Shown piece by piece: positions 7,838-15,559 of a stretch of DNA of 64,000 nt. Origin of the DNA: Natronosalvus rutilus (GTDB lineage Archaea; Halobacteriota; Halobacteria; Halobacteriales; Natrialbaceae); NCBI RefSeq assembly GCF_024204665.1, contig NZ_CP100355.1:1345451-1409450 (forward strand), written 5' to 3'. Position 1 is the first letter of the stretch, and every line of letters begins with the position of its first letter. The notes below the pieces were generated by a model that was not told the origin of the DNA, did no database searches, and worked only from the letters and a program-made list of their open reading frames with translations. The translations under genes were made by a program, and so were the position numbers.

Positions 7838-9571
7838 GTGACCCGGGACGCCCGCAGTGACGATGAGCCCGAGACTCGCTCGAGCGCAAACGCGAGGTCT
7901 ACTCCTGCCTCCGACAGCGACCGACCACTGCGGGTCCTCGGCATCGAGGGAACTGCGTGGGCGGCGAGTGCGGCCTTGCACGACGGCGACGACGTGGTGA
8001 TCGAGACCGACGCCTACGAACCCGACAGCGGCGGCATCCACCCCCGAGAGGCAGCCGAGCACATGCACGACGCGATCCCACGGGTCGTCGAAACGGTGCT
8101 CGAGCACGCCGCCGAGACGACGGACGAACGGCCACCGATTGACGCAGTCGCCTTCTCTCGTGGCCCTGGCCTCGGTCCCTGCCTGCGCGTCGTCGGCACC
8201 GCCGCGCGGGCGCTCGCGGGCACCCTCGAGGTACCTGTCATCGGCGTCAACCACATGGTCGCCCACCTCGAGATCGGGCGCCACGCAGCCGACTTCGACG
8301 ACCCCGTCTGTCTGAACGCCAGCGGGGCCAACGCCCACCTACTGGCCTATCGCAACGGGCGCTATCGCGTCCTTGGCGAGACGATGGACACCGGGGTCGG
8401 CAACGCCATCGACAAGTTCACCCGCCACGTTGGCTGGTCCCATCCCGGCGGCCCCAAGGTCGAACAAGCTGCCAAAGACGGCGAGTACGTCGACCTGCCC
8501 TACGTCGTCAAGGGGATGGACTTCTCGTTTTCGGGGATCATGTCCGCGGCGAAGGCCGCCGTCGACGAGGGCCACGCCGTCGAGGACGTCTGTTTCTCCC
8601 TCCAGGAGCACATCTTCGCGATGCTCACCGAGGTCGCCGAACGCGCGCTCTCGCTCACCGGTAGCGACGAACTCGTCCTCGGGGGCGGCGTCGGCCGGAA
8701 CGCTCGCCTCCGCGAGATGCTCGAGACGATGTGTGCCGACAGGGGTGCCGAGTTCTACGCTCCCGAGCCTCGATTCCTGGGCGACAACGCCGGGATGATC
8801 GCCGTCCTCGGCGCGAAGATGTACGCCGCAGGCGACACGCTCGAGATTCCAGACTCCCGCGTCGATCCCGACTTCCGACCCGACCAGGTGCCGGTCACCT
8901 GGCGGAGCGACGAACCATATCGGGCCGTCGCCGGGGGCCAGGGAGTCGACGACGCCGAGCGTGAAGACGGAGGCGAAAACGAGAGCGAGACGATTCGCGG
9001 TGCCGAAGCCGTCGTCACCCTCGAGCCGGACGCCGGTCGCGTCCGCAAGCGCCGCCTCCCCAAACGCTACCGCCACCCCGACCTCGATGCGCGTCTGCGA
9101 CGCGAGCGGACCACCCTCGAGGCCCGTCTCACGAGCCACGCTCGACGGGTGGGCGTCCCGACACCGGTGGTTCGCGACGTCGATCTCCAGGAAGCGACTC
9201 TCGAGTTCGAGTACGTCGGTGAGACGGATTTGCAGGCGGCGTTGACGGTCGAACGCGTCGAATCCGTTGGACGGTCGCTCGCGACCATCCACGAGGCGGG
9301 GTTCGTTCACGGGGATCCGACGACGCGAAACGTTCGCGTCGACACTGATCGGACCTACCTGATCGACTTCGGGCTGGGCTATCACTCCGACCACCTCGAG
9401 GACTACGCGATGGACCTCCACGTCTTCGACCAGAGCCTGGTCGGAACGGCTAACGAGCCCGAGCCGCTCCGAGAAGCGCTCCGGGCGGGCTACCGCGAGG
9501 CCGGGGACGGGGCAGTCCTCGAGCGCCTCCGCGAAATCGAGCGTCGAGGTCGGTACGTCGAAAAAGAGTGA
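7838..9571 (+). CDS. kae1-bud32: Kae1-Bud32 fusion: tRNA N6-threonylcarbamoyladenosine synthase with KEOPS kinase
   Basis: A 577-residue fusion of two KEOPS subunits. Kae1 (about residues 30-355) begins LRVLGIEGTAWAASAAL and has the metal-binding GVNHMVAHLEIGRH, the SGGANAHL-like SGANAHLLAY and the GGGVGRNARLREM nucleotide loop. After an acidic linker, Bud32 (about 390-577) is a small kinase/ATPase with GFVHGDPTTRNVRVD (catalytic loop) and LIDFGLGYHSD (DFG-type motif). The complex makes t6A37 in ANN-decoding tRNAs, with threonylcarbamoyl-AMP from Sua5. The GTG at 7838 adds about 30 acidic residues before the conserved core, common in haloarchaea. It is the third gene of the ribosomal cluster. 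Confidence 0.95.
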   Translation: MTRDARSDDEPETRSSANARSTPASDSDRPLRVLGIEGTAWAASAALHDGDDVVIETDAYEPDSGGIHPREAAEHMHDAIPRVVETVLEHAAETTDERPPIDAVAFSRGPGLGPCLRVVGTAARALAGTLEVPVIGVNHMVAHLEIGRHAADFDDPVCLNASGANAHLLAYRNGRYRVLGETMDTGVGNAIDKFTRHVGWSHPGGPKVEQAAKDGEYVDLPYVVKGMDFSFSGIMSAAKAAVDEGHAVEDVCFSLQEHIFAMLTEVAERALSLTGSDELVLGGGVGRNARLREMLETMCADRGAEFYAPEPRFLGDNAGMIAVLGAKMYAAGDTLEIPDSRVDPDFRPDQVPVTWRSDEPYRAVAGGQGVDDAEREDGGENESETIRGAEAVVTLEPDAGRVRKRRLPKRYRHPDLDARLRRERTTLEARLTSHARRVGVPTPVVRDVDLQEATLEFEYVGETDLQAALTVERVESVGRSLATIHEAGFVHGDPTTRNVRVDTDRTYLIDFGLGYHSDHLEDYAMDLHVFDQSLVGTANEPEPLREALRAGYREAGDGAVLERLREIERRGRYVEKE

Positions 9572-9659
9572 TTCGGGTTGTTCTGGAACTCCCTGGCTGC
9601 AGCGGGGACGCAAAGTTGAGGTCCAGTCGAGGTCGAGCTCAAGGCCGAACAGGATTGTT

Positions 9660-10035
9660 GACATCCTCCGCACGACTGAAGTCGTGGGATTCCCCGTGCT
9701 CGGGGTCGGGTCGGTCTCGACGCCGACAGGGGCAACTTCCCGCCCTCGATGGGCGGTTTCGGTTTGCAGGTTATGCGTCAGGGGCGGTGGGCGCGTGGTG
9801 ACGCCAGTCCGCGTGGACTACCCTGCTGACACCCTACGGGCCGTGCCATCGGCCCGACTCGGACTCGCGCCCGAGCCTCACTTGGGCAGGGTTGCTTTTT
9901 GATGGTGGAGACCCCAATCCAACTCCAGGTTTCCCGAGCGAGTTATATTGATATCCGACCCCGGCCACCCTGAGTATTGCGTTTTGATCAAAACTGGTCG
10001 GATTCATCCCACGACTGAAGTCGTGGGCTTTCTTC
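9660..10035 (-). mobile_element. tnpB-less IS200/IS605 derivative (MITE-like) keeping an omegaRNA-like region
   Basis: Both ends carry the same hairpin: CACGACT-GA-AGTCGTG at 9671-9686, next to TTGACATCCTCC, and CCCACGACT-GA-AGTCGTGGG at 10008-10027, next to GGATTCATCC. These flanking words match the right end (11868) and left end (13341) of the complete element at 11.9-13.4 kb. No tnpA or tnpB coding remains. The interior keeps the right-end part of a tnpB element, including two blocks identical to the element at 22 kb. Boundaries are estimated from the hairpins. Confidence 0.75.
9690..9860 (-). ncRNA. Candidate omegaRNA (sotRNA) scaffold in the tnpB-less element
   Basis: GCGCGTGGTGACGCC (9791-9805) and ACGGGCCGTGCCATCGGCC (9836-9854) are identical to sequence at the 3' end of tnpB at 22 kb. 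A nested fold is possible: outer GTCA+GGG (9777-9783) with CCC+TGAC (9821-9830), and inner AGTCC (9806-9810) with GGACT (9815-9819). TnpB guide RNAs and the sense-overlapping transcripts of haloarchaeal IS1341-type genes come from this part of the element. Expression without tnpB is only inferred. Confidence 0.5.
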
Positions 10036-10047
10036 TCGAATCTGTGT

Positions 10048-10347
10048 AATCTACGATCCACGAGACTGGCTTGCTCCGTACTCGAGACGAGTCAGTCTTC
10101 CAACCGGCTGGAAGGGTCTGACCCAACACCACTGCCTAACTCCGTCCAGTACAGCGAATATGCCTCGAGGTGTCATCCAGCAAACCAGGTCGGTTTTGCT
10201 ATTCTAGCCATTGAGTACGCTTCGCATACCTTCAAAGCAAGCTAGTCTGTCTTTCACCATACAGTGTGTATATATTCTTGTATTTCATGAATCAATTAAC
10301 GAACAACGGCTTGATTTCCGGTCGCGAGTCTCGAGGAGCGATCACCC
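10048..10347. other. Intergenic region before the PadR-like gene
   Basis: About 300 bp without a gene. The AT-rich last 90 bases probably contain the promoter of the gene at 10348. An inverted repeat ATACA-GTG-TGTAT sits at 10259-10271 and could be an operator. Nothing else stands out. Confidence 0.4.
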
Positions 10348-10857
10348 ATGAGTAATCACACGAAGCACACGGGCGCGATTCTCAACAAATTGGCGAACGA
10401 GGGGTCGATGAATACTGCGGCAGAACCGAACACCCTCTCTGTCGAACGGAAGGAAAACCATCAGTCCGCGGTCGAACATGACCTCGAGGAGATGATGGCG
10501 CAGGTCGTTAGCGTCCTCCCTGCCGACGACGTTCGGTTCGAGGACGATCTTCTCAAGGAAAACCTCGAGGAGGTGCTCCTGATGCTCGTCGCCCTCCACG
10601 GCGAGGCCAACGGCAAGGAACTCCTCTCTACGTTAGCCACCTACTTCGACATCCAGTTGAGCCCCGGCATCGTGTATCCAGCGCTTCACGACCTCGAGGA
10701 TGAGGCGTTCCTGGAGATGCACCCGATGGTCCGCACGAAGGAATATTCGATTTCGAACGAAGACCACGTACGGGCGACCCTCGAGGCGACGATGGTCCAG
10801 CACCTCGCGTTTGGTTTGCTGCTCTCTGCGTTCCTCCCTCGACTCAACTCCCTGTAA
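10348..10857 (+). CDS. PadR-like transcriptional regulator
   Basis: A 169-residue protein. Residues 70-135 match a PadR-type winged helix: LLMLVALHGEANGKELLSTL, then the recognition region SPGIVYPALHDLEDEAFLEM and a wing with KEYSISNE. The C-terminal helix (ATLEATMVQHLAFGLLLSAF) is suited to dimerisation. The first 60 residues are polar and may be disordered. PadR proteins are repressors that often control a neighbouring transporter or resistance gene, but none is adjacent here: a mobile-element relic lies upstream and an unrelated membrane gene downstream. The target is therefore unknown and autoregulation is possible. Confidence 0.7.
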   Translation: MSNHTKHTGAILNKLANEGSMNTAAEPNTLSVERKENHQSAVEHDLEEMMAQVVSVLPADDVRFEDDLLKENLEEVLLMLVALHGEANGKELLSTLATYFDIQLSPGIVYPALHDLEDEAFLEMHPMVRTKEYSISNEDHVRATLEATMVQHLAFGLLLSAFLPRLNSL

Positions 10858-11004
10858 CTCACACAACTGCTGCGAGAGCGATCTGTCGGCGACGGATGTG
10901 ACGACGCTCCCATATCGAAACTAGAACTGAGCAGCGCTACGCGGCTAATTCATCGACACTTTCCGAACAAAACCAGTGTTTCTGAAGGGCATCGACCGAA
11001 CCGC

Positions 11005-11733
11005 TCAGGCTGGTGTTCCCGGAACGGTTGGCTGGGTGTCGGGGCGTTCGCCAGGCCCGCCGTCGCGAAGCTGGTCGTACGCACTGACGGTCGTCGCGAG
11101 CACGTACACCGTGATGGCCGCGCTGACGACCTGGGCCAGCACGCCCCCGACGATGCCGAGTAGGGCGACCGGCAGGGCGAACGCCGCCGTGACGACGGCA
11201 CCGGTCACGAAGACGGCGACGCCGAGGCCGAACAGTCGAAGCCGGTTGCCGCGGGTGAGCTGCCAGCTGCTGCGAAAGCCCTCGAGCGCGTTCTGGTCCT
11301 CGACGGCGACGAAAACGGCCCAGTAGTAGAGGCTGACGAGCAAGAACAGTCCTGGAACGACGAACAGGACGGTTCCGAAGGCGACGAGCAAGGCAAACGC
11401 GATCCCGCCGAGGATTACATTGAGCGTCGCCCAGCCGACGTTCCGACGCACGAACGCGTCGGGGATCGTCTCCGTTTCGCCCGCGGCGAACGTGCGCAGG
11501 GCGACGATCGCGGCGACGACGGTGGCGATAGCGACGACGATCGAGAGCAATCCGGCGAACGCGCCGGCGATCCCGACGGTCGGCGCTACAGGCTCGCCAG
11601 TGTCGAGTCGCATCGGGGACAAGAGGACGCTCGCGATCGAGAGGATGGCGAAGACGGCGACGAACCGCAGTCCGTTTCGAGTCGTGGTGCGCTCGAACCC
11701 ATCAGTCATTGTGTCGATAATAGGAATTCCCAT
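11005..11733 (-). CDS. Haloarchaeal six-helix membrane protein of unknown function
   Basis: A 242-residue membrane protein with helices near residues 22-42, 50-80, 98-125, 128-150, 172-200 and 200-225, and a polar C-terminal tail. The central segment VEDQNALEGFRSSWQLTRGNRLRLFGLG resembles the loop found in glycerophosphodiesterase-type membrane domains and related haloarchaeal families. No catalytic residues are evident. The ATG at 11733 sits about 26 bp after a TAGTATAT box, which would make the transcript leaderless; MTDGFERTTTRNG at 11709 is the alternative start. Confidence 0.65.
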   Translation of the reverse strand: MGIPIIDTMTDGFERTTTRNGLRFVAVFAILSIASVLLSPMRLDTGEPVAPTVGIAGAFAGLLSIVVAIATVVAAIVALRTFAAGETETIPDAFVRRNVGWATLNVILGGIAFALLVAFGTVLFVVPGLFLLVSLYYWAVFVAVEDQNALEGFRSSWQLTRGNRLRLFGLGVAVFVTGAVVTAAFALPVALLGIVGGVLAQVVSAAITVYVLATTVSAYDQLRDGGPGERPDTQPTVPGTPA

Positions 11734-11734
11734 A

Positions 11735-11768
11735 CTACTAGTAGGCGTCCGAGCAGCATATACTAGTA
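11735..11768 (-). promoter_or_regulatory. Promoter with two ACTAGT palindromes
   Basis: CTACTAGTAG (11735-11744) is a perfect 10-bp palindrome and TACTAGTA (11761-11768) a perfect 8-bp palindrome sharing the ACTAGT core. They flank the likely TATA element of the membrane-protein gene starting at 11733. Two similar palindromes bracketing a core promoter suggest a repressor site, though no regulator is identified. Confidence 0.4.
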
Positions 11769-11869
11769 CGCAGACATGTGTCTGGAAGTCAGACAGTCTT
11801 CACCGATTCGGTTCTCTTCCCCGGAACATCGGACGGCATTCTCACTCGAGTGGACTCGACCAAATTGAC

Positions 11870-12010
11870 ATCCTCCCGCGCCTGAAGACGCGGGAATCCC
11901 GAGCGTTGGGATATTAGGGTTTGCAGTCTACCACTTGTTCCCTCGGTGAGAATCCGTGGGACAAGTCGTGAAGGTAGACTCCGGGCTGTGCCAACCAGCC
12001 GGTACTCCTA
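11870..12010 (-). ncRNA. Candidate omegaRNA (sotRNA) of the 11.9-kb TnpB
   Basis: At the tnpB 3' end the sequence can fold into nested stems: AGTCTACC (11925-11932) with GGTAGACT (11973-11980), then ACTTGT (11933-11938) with ACAAGT (11961-11966), and a small CGG/CCG hairpin inside. The pairings differ in sequence from those at 22 kb and 9.8 kb but keep the same order. Haloarchaeal IS1341-type genes are known to produce such sense-overlapping RNAs, and TnpB uses the equivalent RNA as its guide scaffold. Confidence 0.55.
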
Positions 12011-13230
12011 TCCCCACCTAAAGTGGCTGCAGACTCGGAGTTACTTTGGTTCAAGTCGAGACGGATGTTCTCCGCCCCATTTACGTCAGCGTTGAATGCC
12101 GCATCACACGACTCACAGACGTACAAGCCGCGTTCAACACGCTGACTCTCATCTTCTGTACCGCACACGCAACACGTCTTACTTGTGTTCCGTTCTGAAA
12201 CTTCTACAACTTCGATACCCTCGACTTTCGCTTTGTACGTGAGAATCTTCGTGAAGCGGTCGAACGCCCACCCGTGTAAGTCAAGGTTGCCGTGCCGACC
12301 CCAGTTCTTCGAGTCGCCGTTTTCATCCTCTCGAACACCAGCGAGTTTTCCGATGTTGATTCTCCCCACGCCACGCTCGATACACTTCTCAACGACGTGT
12401 TTCGCTAAAGAGTGGAAGAAGTGAGCGCGGCGCTCGCTCCATTTGTGATGAAGTCTGGTGGCCTCAGAGCCACCTGAGTCGTCGTACTTGGCTATTTCCT
12501 TCGGGAAGTAGTATCCGTCTTGTTTCAAGCGGTTTCCGGGGTACAAGTCGGCTTGCTCAATACTGTAGGCGACCGCCGCGAAGTTGCAGATACCGAGGTC
12601 GATGCCAGCAGTCTCGTTGCCGGGAGCATCGGGTGTTTCGACTTCGTGTTTACACACGAGGTGAAGTTCCCATCGCCCCTTCAATTTGCTGTAGACGGCT
12701 CGAACCTGTTGTAGGTTCTCAACCGTAACCCCAGGACGAGTCTCATACTCGACGAGAATGTAGTCCCAGTCTCTCGGGTGGTCTTTGTGATTCGCACCTT
12801 TCGAGAGCCTGACGCGGTTGTGCTTGGTGTCGTGACGGATGCCCTTTTGCTTCCACGTCACCGTGCTACGAGGGTGTTCTTCGTGGACGCGGTTGCCGTC
12901 ATTGTCGTAGTAGTTTTTCTTGCGGTAGCCGGGCGGATTCGCACGAGAATCGTTCTTGCGTTTTCCGAACCACGAGTTGAAGGCTTCAGCGAGTTCTTCC
13001 AGAACGCGCTGGCTGGACTGACTGTGCAGTCCCTTGTAGTTGTCGTGACCTTTCAGCTCGTTTTTCAAGTCCGAGTCGTCGGGGATCTCGCCCGTGTCAT
13101 CCCACACTTGGCGGGAGTGATAGTTCGCAACGTTCCATAGTTTCGATGTACTCCACGCGTGCAGGTCGAGCATCTGCTCCACTTGTGAGTGGTTGCGGAT
13201 TTTCGCCCGGCAAGTGCGGTGGATGTGCAT
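11914..13230 (-). CDS. tnpB: TnpB family RNA-guided nuclease, relocated-glutamate type
   Basis: A full-length 438-residue TnpB. The N-terminal helical region holds the family's LHSQSSQRVLEELAEAFNSWF. RuvC motifs follow: GIDLGICNFAAVAYS (first Asp), then RINIGKLAGVRED where most TnpB proteins have (I/V)xEDL, the zinc ribbon CCVCGTEDES...CESC, and the final NADVNGAENIR Asp. The usual catalytic Glu is replaced by Gly (IGKL). VSERNTSKTC, about 50 residues later, offers a glutamate in the position used by Fanzor and some TnpB lineages. The 3' end overlaps the candidate guide RNA. No tnpA is adjacent. Confidence 0.93.
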   Translation of the reverse strand: MHIHRTCRAKIRNHSQVEQMLDLHAWSTSKLWNVANYHSRQVWDDTGEIPDDSDLKNELKGHDNYKGLHSQSSQRVLEELAEAFNSWFGKRKNDSRANPPGYRKKNYYDNDGNRVHEEHPRSTVTWKQKGIRHDTKHNRVRLSKGANHKDHPRDWDYILVEYETRPGVTVENLQQVRAVYSKLKGRWELHLVCKHEVETPDAPGNETAGIDLGICNFAAVAYSIEQADLYPGNRLKQDGYYFPKEIAKYDDSGGSEATRLHHKWSERRAHFFHSLAKHVVEKCIERGVGRINIGKLAGVREDENGDSKNWGRHGNLDLHGWAFDRFTKILTYKAKVEGIEVVEVSERNTSKTCCVCGTEDESQRVERGLYVCESCDAAFNADVNGAENIRLDLNQSNSESAATLGGDRSTGWLAQPGVYLHDLSHGFSPREQVVDCKP

Positions 13231-13471
13231 CCGTGGAACGCCTACATAACAGGTTATGTGAGGTTCTGTTGTGAAAGTTTGGATTTGAGCGTGGAATATC
13301 CAGCCGTGCCATCGGACGGTGATTGGTGGAATATATTGTCGGATTCATCCTGACCCTAAAGGGTCAGGTATTCTCCTTGTTTTCGTATAACTGAGCGCGA
13401 CCCAACCGGCTGAACCTGACGCTCGTTCGACACCCGGGATCATCCACAAAAGAAACGCAACCGAATCCCGC

Positions 13472-14758
13472 CTAGAGCACGTACTCGCCGGCGACGTCCT
13501 GGGGCGTGATGACCTCGATTTCGCCGGCTTCTTCGAGTTCCTGGACGTGTCCCAGGGTGGCCTCGAGTTCGCCGACGCCGCCGTCGAACCGGACGAACGA
13601 GATGGCGGTGATGCCGCCGAGTTCGGCCGTCGTCTCGAGGGCCTCGCGGGCCTCGTCGCCGTCGGGGTGGACGAGGCGCGGGCACAGCGCGGCGTTCGTG
13701 AGGTAGCCGTTGACGGGGTAGCCGCCCGTGAAGCCGAGTTCGTGGTTCGCTTCGACGGCCTCGATTGCCTCGTCGTTGTACGCACCGCCCGGGTAGGCGA
13801 CGTACTCGGCATCGTAGCCCTCGTCCTCGAGCCAGGCAGCGGCCTCCTCGATTTCGCTCGCGGGCGTCCGATCACCCTCGAGGGCCGTCAGGTCGTTGCC
13901 GTGGGCGCCGTAGCTCCCGATGGTCCAGCCGGCGTCGGCGAGTTCAGCGACCTGATCTTCGGTGAGGCGGTCGCCCTCATCGTCCTCGGAGGCACGAAGG
14001 CGAGATGGGGGAACGAACGCCGTCGCGGAGTAGCCGTACTCCTCGAGGAGGGGCATGGCCTCGCTGTAGTGGGTCTCGTAGCCGCCGTCGAACTGGAGGA
14101 GGACGGTCGGGTCGGGCTTGGGAACGAAGTGGAGGTCGTCGATCCAGGCCTCGGCCGTGCCGTCGCCGACCCAGATCGAGATGTGGATCTCGGTGATCGC
14201 GCTCAGGTCGGGGTCGCCGTTGATGTACTCGACGCCGAAGTTCACGTGACGGATGGACATGCCGTGGGTCCGCTGGCGGTAGACCACCTTGTCGCGGCTT
14301 TCGTCGTAGAGCTGAATGCCGACGTTGACCGTCGAGTGGGAGGCCACGGCCAGTCCGGGCGTGATCTCGGACATGTCGAGGGGTTCGTCGAGTTCGCGCG
14401 CGATGCGAACCTGGTCCTCGGCCTCGCTCGCCTCGAGGAGGACGGACTGGGAGCCGACGACCGAGTAGTCGGTGTAGGGGGTTGCCGACCCGGAGACGAC
14501 CTGCCAGTCGGAGAGATCTTCGAAGTCGTCGAAGGTTTCGGCTTCCGTCGGCACGTCGCCGTCGCCGTTGCCCTCTCCGTTGCCGTCGCCGTTGCCGTCG
14601 CCATTCCCGTTGCCGTTGCCATCGCCGTTCCCGGTTTCGTTGCCATCCGGGTCGCTCGAGTTGCTGTCGTTTCCTCGTGGTTCGTCGGTCTCACCAAAGC
14701 CCATACAACCGCCGAGGGTCAGTGCGCCTGCCGTTGCGAGATAGGTACGTCGCTTCAT
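13472..14758 (-). CDS. Polysaccharide deacetylase (NodB-like) lipoprotein with altered active site
   Basis: A 428-residue exported protein. MKRRTYLATAGALTLGGCMG has twin arginine-like basic residues, a hydrophobic stretch and a lipobox Cys, so it is probably membrane-anchored outside the cell. A low-complexity Gly/Asn/Asp linker (residues 35-70) follows, then a beta-sandwich-like domain (about 75-210) and a NodB-type barrel (about 215-428). NodB enzymes normally show TFDDG and SHxxxH. Here these read LQFDGGYETH and IGSYGAHGNDL, so the metal-binding Asp and first His are missing. It may be a binding protein or have unusual chemistry. Confidence 0.8.
   Translation of the reverse strand: MKRRTYLATAGALTLGGCMGFGETDEPRGNDSNSSDPDGNETGNGDGNGNGNGDGNGDGNGEGNGDGDVPTEAETFDDFEDLSDWQVVSGSATPYTDYSVVGSQSVLLEASEAEDQVRIARELDEPLDMSEITPGLAVASHSTVNVGIQLYDESRDKVVYRQRTHGMSIRHVNFGVEYINGDPDLSAITEIHISIWVGDGTAEAWIDDLHFVPKPDPTVLLQFDGGYETHYSEAMPLLEEYGYSATAFVPPSRLRASEDDEGDRLTEDQVAELADAGWTIGSYGAHGNDLTALEGDRTPASEIEEAAAWLEDEGYDAEYVAYPGGAYNDEAIEAVEANHELGFTGGYPVNGYLTNAALCPRLVHPDGDEAREALETTAELGGITAISFVRFDGGVGELEATLGHVQELEEAGEIEVITPQDVAGEYVL
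14556..14650. repeat. Short-period repeat encoding the Gly/Asn/Asp linker
   Basis: GCCGTTGCC/GCCGTCGCC-type hexamer and 12-mer units are repeated inside the deacetylase gene and encode GNGDGNG. Such tracts can change length by slippage in multiples of six bases, which keeps the frame. Confidence 0.7.
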
Positions 14759-14941
14759 TGCGCCGACAGGGGGTACGACGGGAGATGGGGATTGTTATGA
14801 ACCGGTTGGCGTCACCGTAGGTCACCACTTCCGAACGGTTTCGCGGCGAACACGACCGCTCGAATCGAGCCTCTATCCGGAGAAACCGCCCGATAAAGAG
14901 GGTAGGAGGGCGTTACCGATGGCCGATCGCATGCCGACTCC

Positions 14942-15559
14942 CTACTCAGTGTCCGCCGAGCGCTTCTCCTTCTCGAGTACGCGGACGTGCTCGATTCGTG
15001 TGGCGGGGTACTGACCGTCTGCGTCCTTTTCGACGGCCTTGACCATGTCCCAGACGACGTTCAGCCCCGTCGTCACGCCCTCGAGGGCCTCCATCTCACA
15101 GCCAGTTTTCCCCGTCGTCTCGACGGCGACCTCGAGTTCTAGCGCCCCCGATTTGGGTTCGCCGTCGGCTGACCCGTCCCCCTTCTCTACGCTATCCTCC
15201 CCGCTCGATCCGCCCCGTTCGTCCGCACCATCCTCGTGGAATCGAAACGCCGTGTCGACGTTCGTGATCGGGATCTGGTGGCACATCGGGATCGTCTCCC
15301 AGGTGTGTTTGACCGCCTGGATCGCCCCGACGCGTGCGGTCGCGAGCACGTCGCCCTTGCTCACCTCGTCCGCGCGGATCGCCTCGAGCGTCGTTTCCTG
15401 AAGCCGGATCTCGCCGACGGCGACGGCCCGACGCCGGGTGTCGGGTTTGGCCCCCACGTCGACCATCTGGACGTCGCCGTCGTCGGTCGTGTGGGTGAGG
15501 TCGCTCGCCGTCGATTCGTTCCGGTCGGCGTCCACGCCGGTCGATCGATCTTCACTCAT
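14942..15559 (-). CDS. moaC: Cyclic pyranopterin monophosphate synthase
   Basis: A 205-residue MoaC, the enzyme that rearranges 3',8-cyclo-GTP to cyclic pyranopterin monophosphate in molybdenum cofactor synthesis. Family motifs are clear: MVDVGAKPDTRR near the start, PMCHQIPITNV in the middle and TGKTGCEMEALEGV near the C-terminus. It is about 40 residues longer than typical owing to an N-terminal extension and an acidic Gly/Ser insertion (DGADERGGSSGEDS and onward, about residues 115-143) between two strands. The ATG at 15559 overlaps the nnr stop by 8 bp, indicating translational coupling. Confidence 0.94.
   Translation of the reverse strand: MSEDRSTGVDADRNESTASDLTHTTDDGDVQMVDVGAKPDTRRRAVAVGEIRLQETTLEAIRADEVSKGDVLATARVGAIQAVKHTWETIPMCHQIPITNVDTAFRFHEDGADERGGSSGEDSVEKGDGSADGEPKSGALELEVAVETTGKTGCEMEALEGVTTGLNVVWDMVKAVEKDADGQYPATRIEHVRVLEKEKRSADTE

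Larger units (their letters stand above)
11868..13385 (-). mobile_element. Complete TnpB-only (IS1341-type) element
   Basis: The right end starts at TTGACATCCTCC with a CCCGCG...CGCGGG hairpin (11875-11894). The left end has an 8-bp hairpin, CCTGACCC-TAAA-GGGTCAGG (13349-13368), next to GGATTCATCC. One tnpB gene lies between and no tnpA is present, so movement would need a transposase supplied elsewhere. The ends match those of the relic at 9.66-10.04 kb. Exact cleavage points cannot be read from one copy. Confidence 0.75.

Noticed and set aside
13547-14800. Plus-strand open frame of 417 codons opposite the deacetylase gene
   Set aside because: It is an antisense frame with Val/Gly/Ala repeats mirroring the lipoprotein gene, which has a signal peptide and domain motifs.
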